64,000 nt of DNA from contig CM029650.1 in NCBI GenBank assembly GCA_017311315.1, positions 19,728,456-19,792,455 of the forward strand. The letters are read 5' to 3'. Positions 45,335 to 56,345 of this stretch are shown piece by piece (within the stretch, counting starts at the first letter, position 1; the number at the start of each line of letters is the position of its first letter). Below the pieces are notes generated by a model. That model saw only the letters and a program-made list of their open reading frames with translations. It was not told the DNA's origin and did no database searches. The position numbers and the translations under genes were made by a program. Origin of the DNA: Dendrocalamus latiflorus (Eukaryota > Streptophyta > Magnoliopsida > Poales > Poaceae).

Positions 45335-46530
45335 ATATGGATCGATCTCAGCCTTCAATGTTTTTCCGATGTCTAGTAAGTAAAGTCAATGATTTTGTTG
45401 GCTCTCGTATGAATAGATTGTACAGGTATGGGTCTGCTTAATTACATTTAATTTGGTAGAACTAATTATGTTGACTTGTTAAATCTGACTTATTTAATTC
45501 GATTTTGTTAGAACTGACCCGGACGACCTCGACCACTTGACCATGAGTATTGCTACGAGCATGAGCCACTTGACCATTAGTTTGATCGAAGGACCAGAAA
45601 GGAATGTTCCACATGCTTTAGGTGGTTGCAGCATGCGTCTCACGATCGATCTTGTGACACTGCAGAGCTCGTACGTACCGTGTAGCCATCATTTCGGAAG
45701 TCAAATTTTCCATCGAATGGTCACTGGTCACGGGTCAGGAGCCACGACGTACGTGCTAAAGCAGCTAAACCCTTCGATCTCTACGTAAATTTTCAATTCC
45801 ATGGCCAAATATTCAAAACCGATACCTACGAAAGTCAGGCTCAACCTGCCCAAATGAAGTGTACATGCATGTGCACTTTGGGACGACCATGCACGCACGT
45901 ATAATAGGCGAAGTATATATCTGAATCGATTTTAGCCTTCATTGTTTATCCGATGTCTAGTAAGTAAAGTCAATGATTTTGTTGGCTCTCGTATGAATAG
46001 ATTGTACAGGTATGGTTCTTCCTATTTACATTTAATTTGGTAGAACTAATTATGTTGACTTGTTAAATCTGACTTTTTTAATTCGATTTTGTTAGAACTG
46101 ACCTGGACGACCTCGACCACTTGACCATGAGTATTGCTACGAGCATGAGCCACTTGACCATTAGTTTGATCGAAGGACCAGAAAGGAATGTTCGAAATGC
46201 TTTAGGTCGTTGTAGCATGCGTCTCACGATCCATCGATCTTGTGACACTGTAGAGCTCGTACCCATCGTGTAGCCATCAATCCGAAGTCTATTTTTCCGT
46301 CGGATGGTCACGAGTCAGGAGCCACGAGGTACGTACTAAGCCCTTCGATCTCTACGTAAGTTTCCAATTCCATAGTACTACAGTGGAGCTAGCTAGATGA
46401 TCGTTTCCTTTCTCCACCCATTAAATTCCATGGCCAAATATTCAAAACCGATACCTGCGAAAGTCAGGCTCAAAACCTGACCAAATGGAGTGTACATGCA
46501 TGTGCACTTTGGACCGATCATGCACGCACC
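45335..46530. repeat. Segmental tandem duplication, 584-bp period
   Basis: CCGATGTCTAGTAAGTAAAG occurs at 45366 and again at 45950. The sequences stay alignable through GACCTCGACCACTTGACCA, GATCGAAGGACCAGAAAGG and CATGGCCAAATATTCAAAAC to the GCACGCAC end (about 45890 and 46521). The second unit has about 50 extra bases (46375-46425). Short frames exist but no protein is recognised. Confidence 0.85.
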
Positions 46531-46533
46531 TAA

Positions 46534-46939
46534 GAGCAACTCCAGCAGTAACCCTTAAAACAGGGCTCCTACTTTTTATTTGAGGACTCCCCCTACTTTT
46601 GAGGGCTCTGTTTTTTGGACTGCACTCCAGCAGGAGCCCTCAAAACAGGACCCTCAAATTCATTCTTAGAGGGGATGACACATAGGACCCACTCCTGAGG
46701 GGTCTGGAGGGAGCCCTTACTTTTGAGGGCCGAGAGGCAAAAAACTCACTCAGCAGGGCCCCTACTTGAGCCCTCAAAAGTAGGGGCTCCCTCCAGACCC
46801 CCAGGAATGAGGGCTCGAGGGAGAGATTTGAGGGACCCCTACTTTTGAGAGCTCAAGTAGGGGCCTTGCTGGAGTGAGTTTTTTGCCCTCGACCTTCAAA
46901 AGTAGAATAAGGGCTCTAGGGGCCTTGCTGAAGTTGCTC
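46534..46939. mobile_element. PIF/Harbinger-type fold-back MITE
   Basis: 406 bp with ends GAGCAACTCCAGCAG and (inverted) GAGCAACTTCAGCAAG, and a 3-bp TAA duplication (46531-46533, 46940-46942). The interior repeats CCCTCAAAAGTAGGGG in both orientations, so most of the element can fold into hairpins. Non-coding. Confidence 0.8.
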
Positions 46940-46942
46940 TAA

Positions 46943-47550
46943 TAAACGAAGTCCGGTCCGGTTAAAAGTAAGCGCAACATTTCCAATTTCCATGCGGCGT
47001 TCCAAGTTGTAACTCATTCAAGTCGTTCGCACGCATTCAGCTACGTACGTACGCGCGAGCTGCTGCATGCTGCGACGATCGACGTCGGATCAGTCGATCG
47101 GCATGTATGATGCACGTACCACCGCCCGGCCGGTAGGTATAGGACGCTGGTGGTTTTCGGGTTCCAAATATACCTGATTCGACGCGCTCGTACGTGCCAC
47201 CGACGCGTTTGTTTGTGGTTCTCCGCCTCTTTTTTGGACTTGGCTTGTCGCGTCGAACTGTCGAAGTTGTACCACTAGTGGGATAGTAGTAGTAGTACAG
47301 TTTAGTGCAGTATTTTTCAGCTGTCAACTGAAAAATTAAGTCCGTTATTCAACGTTGATGCGCTATGATATCGAGCGATCAAAGTTGAGTTTTCCCTAAT
47401 AACATCCTTGTGTGGGGATGACGTAGTCATCTTTCTTGTGCCACAATAGAAAGACGTCCGCAATCTAATCTGGATCCTACAGAACTTCAGTAATACAACG
47501 GGGCTGTAAACTAATCTAAAAAAAACCGAGTGGTGTTGATTAGTTGCGAA
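46943..47550. other. Intergenic, nothing identified
   Basis: A moderately GC-rich stretch near 47030-47260. No protein or repeat recognised. Confidence 0.35.
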
Positions 47551-47554
47551 CATA

Positions 47555-47590
47555 TCTCTACTATTATATTAAGAGGAGTTGGTAGTCGTC
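47555..47590 (+). mobile_element. Possible Helitron 5' terminus
   Basis: TCTCTACTATTATATTAAG preceded by A resembles the TCTCTACTA start of grass Helitrons, which insert between A and T. No hairpin plus CTRR 3' end was located in the window, so this is tentative. Confidence 0.25.
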
Positions 47591-48067
47591 GGTGCATTCT
47601 CCTCTTCCCTCTCTACAGCCATTCGATTTGATCTGGACCATTCGTCTCTCTCCTCCTCTCTCTCAGGATACAACCGTCCACCCACTACTACAAAAGAGGC
47701 TATACTGAACGGCTACGTCACAGACGGTTCATACGGAACCGTCTGTGATTAAACTGTCACAGACGGTTTATACTGGCAACTGTCTGTGATATTTTCACAG
47801 ACGGTTATTAACACGAACCGTCTGTGATAATTGAGACATCACAGACGATACGATTTAAGAACAGTCTGTGAACTTAATTTCACATACGGTTCTTAATACG
47901 AACCATCTGTGATAATCTAGACAATACAGACGGTTCGTGTTAATAACCATCTGTGAACTTTCACATACGGTTCTTAATACGAACCATCTGTGGTAATCCT
48001 GACAGATCTTTGTCGTATGAACTACAGAAGCTATACTGAGACGAGAATCAAATTCAGGGCAATTTTA

Positions 48068-48520
48068 TTATAAAATTCCAAAAAACAGAGATTCCCAGAT
48101 TTTAATCTTCTGGGCTTCATATGCTTCTTCGTCTACTTCTGGAGTTGAAGGATCAGCCGCTGTGTTCTCGAATGCCGTCAAGATTGTCTTTGCCCTCTCC
48201 ACTTCCTCCTCAAGCCTGGGCAAATCATTAGCATGTTCCATAATCTCAAAGAGAATGCCATGATAAGCTTCCTCAGAATCGGCCGATTCTGCTTGATCAG
48301 CAAGGTTATCCATGTGTCTCTGCACTACCGCAAGATCTTCCTCCGCTTTGCGTACATTGTAGAGAAGAACGAGGCTGAGGGCGGTTTCCCTTTCCTGAGC
48401 GGCGACGAGACACCTTCGTCGACGGCGGATGATGAGGTCCAGCTGGCAGATGGAAGCGAGTCGAGGAAGGAGAGCAGGGCGTGAGCGGAGGAGCTGCTCC
48501 AGATGTAAATTGTTGGCCAC
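48068..48520 (-). CDS. Hypothetical 150-aa coiled-coil protein inside CACTA copy B
   Basis: Intact from ATG (48520) to TAA. After a basic stretch (IIRRRRRCLVAAQ, about residues 30-42) the chain is helical and acidic, with heptad-like spacing (KAEEDLAVVQRHMDNLADQ; LPRLEEEVERAKTILTAFE). An AATAAA signal overlaps the stop (48064-48069, minus strand). It lies between two blocks of CACTA subterminal repeats, so it is either an element-encoded protein or a captured host sequence. No known family was recognised. A shifted overlapping frame upstream (to 48591) is less protein-like. Confidence 0.4.
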   Translation of the reverse strand: MANNLHLEQLLRSRPALLPRLASICQLDLIIRRRRRCLVAAQERETALSLVLLYNVRKAEEDLAVVQRHMDNLADQAESADSEEAYHGILFEIMEHANDLPRLEEEVERAKTILTAFENTAADPSTPEVDEEAYEAQKIKIWESLFFGIL

Positions 48521-48979
48521 CTAAGGTTGCGTCCGAACAACTCATGATGGATAGATGAGAGGAAGGAGATCAAAAGAATTTTAGATGTCATTATTGAGAA
48601 ATCTAGCGATGAAGAAGATGAGGGAGAGGACAGTGTAGAAGAGCAGGATTAGAGCACGCATATTTAAGCATTAACACAGACGGTTTTTAATAGGAACCGT
48701 CTATGATAAGTGATACATCATAGACGGTTCGTATAACAAACTGTCTCTGATATTCATTATCATAGACGATTCGTATAGTAAACCGTTTGTGATAATCACA
48801 CGCCACCGATCCATGGCGTATACCCATGATTCGATCTCACCCGTCCATTCTCTCCACATCGAATAGTAGGAACCAGTTCCTTCCACTGCTCGGCCCTTAT
48901 TAATAACTCCCCATCTACCTTTCCACCGGTACTAGTCACGCGTGAGTTCATCCACTAGCTAGCTTCCTGCATCTCCCCT

Positions 48980-49440
48980 CCGCTGTGAGCTAGCGCCTCC
49001 GTCGCGGCACGGCGGGAGGCTGGACAACACACTCTTGCCGTAAGTGTCGTAAGTGTGTCTTGTTCAGCCTCACCGTCGTGCCATAAAGGGTTCGTTAGCT
49101 TGTTATCCTGTAATAGATTTGAATATGTTGTTGTGTCATAAGTGTGTCTTATTCAGAGTGACCATCGTGCCATGAAGGGTTCGTTAGCTGTAATAGATCT
49201 GAATGTGTTGTTGTGTCTTGCCTCTGTATTTGCTTGTTCCTTGACGACGCCGACTACTGTCGTGAGCTAGCGCCTCCGTTGTGGCACGGCGAGAGGCTAG
49301 ACAACACACTTTTGCCGTAAGTGTCGTAAAGGTGTCTTGTTTAGCTTCAACGTCGTGCCACGAAGGGTTCGTTAGCTTGTTATCCTATAATAGATCTGAA
49401 TGTGTTGTTGTGCTTGCGTCTGTATTTGCTTGTTTTCAAA
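48980..49440. repeat. Internal duplication in CACTA copy B (about 280-bp period)
   Basis: GTGAGCTAGCGCCTCCGT occurs at about 48985 and 49262, each followed by GGCACGGCG-GAGGCT-GACAACACACT and AAGGGTTCGTTAGCTTGTTA. A third partial copy of the AAGGGTTCGTTAGCT block is near 49175. Confidence 0.75.
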
Positions 49441-50241
49441 GGGTATGGGTAACATTATTTAATTTCTTGAGGCTAGGCAAAAAACAGAAAAAATTTCAGG
49501 TATGGAGTGAACTATCACAGACGGTTCTATATATGGACCGTCTGTGATACTCAACAATCACAGATGATTACGAACCGTCTGTGATACTCAACAATCACAG
49601 ACGGTTGGTATTACGAACCGTCTGTGATATTGTAGACATCACAGACGGTTCGTGTTAATAACCGTATGTGATAATTCACAGACGGTTATTTATATGAACC
49701 ATTTTTGATATATTGGTTTCACAGACCGTTTGTGGTTGGAACCGTCTGTGATAATCTGCGCTATTTATTACTGGGCGTACTTGCTCGATCTCGACACAGA
49801 TCTGTCTTCATTGCGCTGCATTGGTGGAGAAGGCGGCCGGCTTTAGGGAGTTCGCAGTGAAAATATATCGCCATCTTCTTGGTGATCAGAGGTTAGTATT
49901 CAATTACTTTTAATAACTTATATGCATGCATGCTTTTGTAATTGAAAAAGATGATAGATAGGTTTTTTTAATTTAGATCGAGCTAGCTAGCTAGGTTTAG
50001 AAAGATAATGTTAGTTTGCTCAATTTCAGAATGGGTAAGTACTGGTACGTAGTTCACTAGCTTCAATATATTCTTGCTTAACATTAGTATGTCATGAATA
50101 CGTGCATGGCTACCTAGCTATATCCACGTAATATATATAGATGCATGTCATGTACGTGTAAGTATATATAGTTAGTTTGATTTGCTATGTAGTAGCGCTA
50201 ATAATCATTTTTGACACCCATTTGTTACTTGTGTAGTGTAG

Positions 50242-50322
50242 ATGGACCGAAGCTGGATGTACATTGAGAACTGTGTGAGTGAAGAGTACATTGTACCTGT
50301 TGTAGGGGTGGCCCCCACCTAA
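50242..50322 (+). pseudogene. Remnant of the CACTA transposase start
   Basis: The frame opens MDRSWMYIENCVSEEYIV, resembling the MDRSWMY... N-terminus of plant CACTA transposases, then breaks at a stop (50320-50322). What follows (50335-50632) looks like unrelated inserted sequence. Confidence 0.5.
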
Positions 50323-50334
50323 GCCTAGCCGGCC

Positions 50335-50632
50335 TGTTAGAATGTTGTAAAGCTCAAAATGGGGCATGTATAATGACATAAATGCCCTTGAGAGGGATAC
50401 TTGGGTGTAAGGACATAATTGTAAAAACTCCCCATGTGAATATATATATGCCATCCAGGCCATGGGGAAGCCCCCAAGCATTGCTCACATAACTCTCCAC
50501 TACCCTACTCTCTCTCTCTGTTTGGTCTGTAACCACAACAGTACCAAAGTGGAGCAAGGTAATATACCTTGATTACCTAATTAGGAGCAACCACGACTTC
50601 AGTCGTGTGCAAGAAGTAATTAACAGGTAAAC
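50335..50632 (+). mobile_element. Possible small solo LTR inside CACTA copy B
   Basis: 298 bp from TGTTAGAATG to AATTAACA, with a TATATATATG box near 50440 and pyrimidine-rich sequence downstream, as in short copia LTRs. No 5-bp duplication was found and CACTA copy A lacks a clear equivalent. Confidence 0.3.
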
Positions 50633-51844
50633 TCATTTCCTCCATACATAACTATATTGTAATCTTTCTTTCGTTTGCAATGGCCGAGGCTAACTTTTTT
50701 AAATCATGTAGGTAGTTTATCTCTTATGTTGCCCTAGGTGGGAGACACAACAAATCCAGTGATACGCTGCGACACAACACGCGATTTTCGGTATCTGCTA
50801 CAACACAACAACAATCCAGTGACTTGATGTTATAATGCCTCTAGAATTGAAAATACCTACGTATGTAATTCTTATTTTGTAGTGCCACTAGCAGCTACAG
50901 GGCAACGTATGTGGATTCTACGTTTGCCGCCATATGAATGAAATAATGGACACCAAGATGAAAGATCCAGGGGTTTGTGAACCTTCCAATAATTATTATT
51001 TTCTGATTATATATATATGTATATATATGCACACACATGCTAATTAATGACTTAACATTGCTACTAGCGACAGCCGGTGGACTTCGACGAAAGTGCATAT
51101 GATCTCGACAAACTCATCGAAATTCATGGACAACTATCCGAAGTCTTGCTATCACAGGTCATAAACAAGACTGGAGAGTTTCACCCTGGCAATGGTGATA
51201 ATTAGATGTTGAAACATTGGGTTCAATTGTACAAATCACTCAATTGTGCTTAATCAAACAATTCATTCAATTTATTTCATTTGTCAGATCTGTGTAACGA
51301 TTTTCATTCTATATATATGTGTGTGATCTGCTGGTCATTTGTTTCATATATTCATCTGTGCTATATACGTGATGTAGCTTGTTTTCAGAGGGCATGGCTA
51401 GCATATCCTGAGGCTAGCCAAAAAACGGCAAATCAATTGATGTTGCAATATCTATTCTAGACGGTTTCAAACACTGAGCCGTCTGTGATATGAACGATAT
51501 CACAGACGGCCTTCGCTATTAACCGTTTGTGATATTGTGTATATCACAGACGGTTCAGTGTTCCTAACTGTCTGTGATATACAAATATCACAGACAGTTA
51601 TTAACAAAAACCGTCTGTGATACTCGACTATCACAGACGGTCTTTGTTATTAACCGTCTGTGATATTTGTATATCACAGATGGTTAGGAACACTGAACTG
51701 TCTCATCTGTGATACTGGACTATCACAGATGGTTTTTTTATAAAAAAACCGTCTGCGATAGTAAACACTGACGGTTCAGGAACCGTCTGTGATGACGGTT
51801 CTGAACCGTCTGTGGTAGGACTATCTGTAGCAATGACCTCCTCC

Positions 51845-52420
51845 ACTTTCCCCATCTCCTCGCGCATTCTTGCCACCCTTCTCTCTTTGTCGCTTGCTCT
51901 ATAATGTTTGATGTGTGAAGTTGGCTAGGCAGTAAGTTCCGTCTCACCATTTTTTGACTCCGTTGCAACGCATGAGTCTCTAACTAGTTGACCTTCAAAT
52001 CACACTGCAGGACTTGCCATCAGTGCATACAACCTTCTCATTGCAATACTTAGGCTTATCCCTTGCACTGAAAAGACTCCATCAAGTGGACTTCCAAGTA
52101 TTAGAAGACAAGTATGCCAACTGCCTAGCTGGATGGCATGGCAAATTACTTACCCTTGCAAGCATGAAAACCCTCACCAAATTAGTCTTAACGGCCTACT
52201 CCACCTACCTTCTTACGACATCAAAGCACCAAAATGTGTGCTCAAATCCCTCAACAAGCGGACATGTCGATTCCTCTGGGCATGATCAGAACAAGTATCG
52301 GGTGGCAAATGTAAGGTTACTGGGATAAAGTCAACAGACCAACCCACTTGCGAGGAATCGGCCTCTTGGACCTATAGCACTTTTCTAGGGCCTTTAGACT
52401 CAGATGGCTGTGTGTAGTAA
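51845..52420 (+). pseudogene. LINE reverse-transcriptase C-terminal fragment
   Basis: YLGLSLALKRLHQVDFQVLEDK and LAGWHGKLLTLASMKTLTK (52040-52185) match the YLGLPL...LAGW..K.LS/T..G..TL block after the RT domain of plant non-LTR retrotransposons. Downstream, RFLWA-, GGKCKV- and HLRGIGLLDL-like pieces appear in shifting frames. Both ends are broken and it is not functional. Confidence 0.75.
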
Positions 52421-52424
52421 CTTG

Positions 52425-52740
52425 ATTTTCAGAACCTTTTTGAAGCTTTTAAAATAAAATTCACCATTTACATTTTTTGGAATTAATTCAAGCTTAAATA
52501 GAATTTTTATGAATTAAAAAGGTTTTAATGTGACTAAATAAAACTTTAACAACTGCTAAAAGTATTTTATTTGAGTTCCTTGTGCTTCAAGGATTTTTCT
52601 GGATTTTTTGAGATTTTTCTAGATTTATTTGCTATTTTCTAGAGCTCAAATGAATTTATAGGAATTTTTGAAAATAGAAAACCCTAAAAACCCTAAAAGC
52701 GTCTTGGGCCGACCACAGATTAGTCATTAGTTGCACTGCT
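52425..52740. other. AT-rich sequence resembling retrotransposon LTR U3
   Basis: Words such as TTTTTCTGGATTTTTTGAGA and TTTTCTAGAGCTCAAATG resemble the U3 parts of the long-LTR family (compare 60230-60420). No boundaries were found. Confidence 0.3.
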
Positions 52741-52749
52741 AACTATGAT

Positions 52750-53247
52750 TAGGGGTGAAAATGGATCGGATACGAATTGAATGGTACCCTTATCGTATTC
52801 ACATTTTACAAACAAATATGAAAACGATTTCGAATATTATCGAATACGAATACAAATCGAATATTGTAATGAATATAAATTCAAATCCAATATCTACTTA
52901 ATTCGATCGGATCCAGATATCTTTATTATTTATGTAGTATGATGATATTAATGATATTTTATCCTCGTACAATCGCGTTTAATCATTCTAATTCATAGAC
53001 TTTACCTAAAGAAACACGGATTCACATTCAATTAAAAAACTTATCCAACTGATATGAATAGTCCAAATAAAATAATATTTCAGATGAAAAAAATCCATAC
53101 CATATTTGCATCCATATTTTTTTATGCGAATACAAATACGAATAGGAGAGAAATTATTAATCAGATGGGAAAATCTATATTGTATTGTATCCTATCGAAT
53201 ACGGTAACTAGATAATATGGATAATTCATATCCATTTCCCACCCCTA
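52750..53247. mobile_element. hAT-type MITE
   Basis: 498 bp with ends TAGGGGTGAAAATGGAT and (inverted) TAGGGGTGGGAAATGGAT, flanked by an 8-bp duplication ACTATGAT / GCTATGAT (52742-52749, 53248-53255; one mismatch). AT-rich interior with repeated GAATACGAATACAAAT-like words. Non-coding. Confidence 0.8.
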
Positions 53248-53275
53248 GCTATGATCGATCTTAGTTACTAGCATG

Positions 53276-53487
53276 TTCGTTTCGTGTGAACTTTTCAGCT
53301 TATAGCTTATGACTTATGATTTATGTCTTCCTCTGAACAAATAAACAGGACAGTTTCTCTGATGTCGTTTTGAAGCGGCTTATTGTGACACCATTTTTGA
53401 AACGGCTTATATATAGGTATTCGGTTCATTCGTATGAGCACTCGCGTTAGAACTAAAAGGTATCGGCCGCAGCAAAAAAGAACGCAT
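53276..53487. mobile_element. hAT-type MITE, second family
   Basis: 212 bp containing CAGCTTATAGCTTATG and two AAACGGCTTAT-type words, ending GCAGCAAAAAAGAACGCAT. It is flanked by an 8-bp repeat CTAGCATG (53268-53275, 53488-53495). Related sequences lie at 7300-7550 and 1640-1851. Confidence 0.7.
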
Positions 53488-53499
53488 CTAGCATGAGAA

Positions 53500-55755
53500 A
53501 TAATTAAGGTGTCCTACTTATGTTCAATGATCCACACATTTACTATGCATACAAATTAAGGGGTGGGTTCTGTTGGGCTATAGCTTATGGATTACTGCTG
53601 TGGTGTTTGAATTCTGGGTTATTCGTAATTGTTGCACGTGATTTTGACCGGTACATCTGAATTTGATATAGTATATACTATAATTTTTCTATAAATTCTA
53701 TCTTAAAAAATATATCATTTACAATAAGTTACTATAAGGAATGGCGTGAGCCATATGCGCCCAACAATCACATTTCCTCTAACTGCGGAACAATCACATC
53801 AGTTGTGGTCGTGGTCGTATGATCAGCACCGGCATTGCACAGAAATTCAAGGATGGTAAATTAGTACTTTCCGTTCAGGAAATACATGGCGTATAGGAAG
53901 CTGGCGTAACACATCTTCACTAACTTTGACCATTAATATATAAAATGCTATTTAGGTTAGATATGTGAAAATGGTAAACTATTAGATTTTTTGTAAAAGA
54001 TTTTTTCATAATATAATAATATTATAGTCTTTTACTTATATATTTAGAAGTATAAAATTGATCATCAAAGTAAAATATTCGAGACAGTGCCAGTGTAAAC
54101 ACGTAAAAGTAGTATGTAGTTTTTCTTTGTAGTTATTGACCTGGCCAAAATCAAGCGTTGAAAGGACGCATGCATGCAAGAAATTAAACTGGCTAAGACT
54201 TGCATTTTGAGAGCTGCTGAACTGATCAAATTAACGAAGAGCTAGTACTAGTATGCAGTGACTAGCAAGACTTAATCCAAGCGTTGATGCGTTTACGATA
54301 AGCTTAAGACACATTCAACTAATAATTAAGCTGAAAAAGAGTCCGGGCGGTCAAAAATTAGCCAGAATTAACCACGTCGTACAGTAATTTGTAGTAACTT
54401 TTTTTCTTGAGTACTGCGATTTTGTGTGTATTCCGATAGCACACTGAAATACTATTCCCGTGCTCATGCCTATTTTGTCCCTCCCATACTTAATTTGGGC
54501 CATAGCTCGTCTTACTTATATGGTTTTTTAAGGTGTTCTTTCGTTGAAATTTGGCCAGGAGCGTGGGCACTTAGGTTGGTCGTCCTTTATAACACGGTTA
54601 CGGGCGAGACGCACTGGAATTGAAGGAAAGATCTCAAAGGTTAACCGTGTCAATGTGTAAAATGACATACACCTTTATACCAGAAATCGGAAGGGGTATA
54701 TCGAAACTGAAGGGAAGACTAGTATAGAACGTAGAAATACGAAGACTGTACTTGCGCCAGATTGTAGAAGAGGAAGGCACATTGTCAACTCGAATCGGAA
54801 CGAGAATTTCAGGCAGGTAAGGACGGACTGGTCGGACTCGGTGTAAAACGAGACGGTAAAACCGGACGGATCGGCCGTCATCCCCGATACTGGAGTGCGT
54901 GGATATCCGGTCTAAAAACATGAGCTCATGCACGCAGAATTCACTGCTTTGCGTTTCCAAAATTGACCGTCAGTATGTGTTCATCCTGAATTGCTAGTAA
55001 AAATTTCTACAACCATGTGTGCGTTATGGGAATTAATTTTCTCTACGAATAAAATGTTCAAAACGATCTTCTCGTATCCAATCCAGATATTCATTACAGC
55101 TCCCTTCTTTTTAGTTGACATTGAAACATCGATACAGTCTCCACTACACATCTTTCATCGTAACAGTCTCCAATACTTTCTAGTAATATATATATCAATT
55201 TACATATTGCAAATCTAAATTCTTCTCTGTATATAGCCTTCAAAGTTTAAGATTGATTGCATGTATTCTAAAATGATATTTAAAAAATCGGATGGTGTAA
55301 ATATATAAGTACTCGAAGTTTGAATTTTTTTACTGGCACAGATATAAAAAAATATATGATATTTTTTAACTGGTGGGAGCAGTGATATATTAGGATTGTA
55401 TAAAATGAACCACATTTGAAATAAATGAATAGAATCTAAAAATAGAAATAAAAGAAACGGAACCAGTGATGAGAACGTAGGCTTTGCTTGATATATTTAA
55501 GTTGCTCGAATTAAACTATGTATAAAAGCATCTTCCAAAACAATCTTACAAGTATTCTGGGATCCGCAATTTCTCCAAATCTGATCCAGCCATGGGAATA
55601 TCGTTTGTCATTCTACTCGTGTGTATATGTATATGCACCAAGCCTTGTTGCCTTTGAAATGCTTTTAGATGCATGCAAGTGTAATATATCAGTCAAACCT
55701 GTTAACATTCATTAATTTGAAAAGGCGTCAATTTGGAAAGGAAGTCATTGGTTTA
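53500..55755. other. Intergenic, nothing identified
   Basis: More than 2 kb of mostly AT-rich DNA. A patch at 54640-54960 has open frames on the minus strand but none resemble a known protein. No tRNA or clear repeat was found. Confidence 0.35.
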
Positions 55756-55759
55756 GTAT

Positions 55760-56132
<373 letters not shown>

Positions 56133-56279
56133 GTATACACTACTGTGCATCTAAGTGTAAACGGTGATGTAAACGTAGAAAGAGCCTACAGTAAATCTGT
56201 TGTATAGGTTCAGCAAATGCACTATAAGATTGTAAAAATATTTTGTAACAGTGCAGTAAATACATATGGAGGTTGCAGT

Positions 56280-56345
56280 CACTACTACATAAAGAGTTAT
56301 CATAGACAGTTCCAAACCCTCATCACAGACGGTTTCTGAACCGTT
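56280..56345. mobile_element. CACTA terminus (copy C)
   Basis: CACTACTACATAAAGAG followed by CATAGACAGTT, CACAGACGGTTTC and GAACCGTTT. Only about 65 bases of terminal and subterminal sequence are visible before unrelated DNA. Confidence 0.65.

Larger units (their letters stand above)
47679..51835. mobile_element. CACTA (En/Spm) element, copy B, with both ends
   Basis: The left end CACTACTACAAAAG (47679) and the degenerate right end CTGTAGCAATG (to 51835) are flanked by a 3-bp duplication ACC (47676-47678, 51836-51838). Total 4,157 bp. Arrays of CACAGACGGTT / AACCGTCTGTGA occupy 47700-48005 and 51465-51820. Similar arrays also occur inside at 48671-48800 and 49512-49755. It contains one intact small frame (48068-48520), a 284-bp-scale duplication, and only the first codons of a transposase, so it is non-autonomous. 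Confidence 0.87.

Noticed and set aside
54634..54960. 108-codon minus-strand frame
   Set aside because: No recognisable motif, an alternative overlapping frame, and no promoter or splice evidence.
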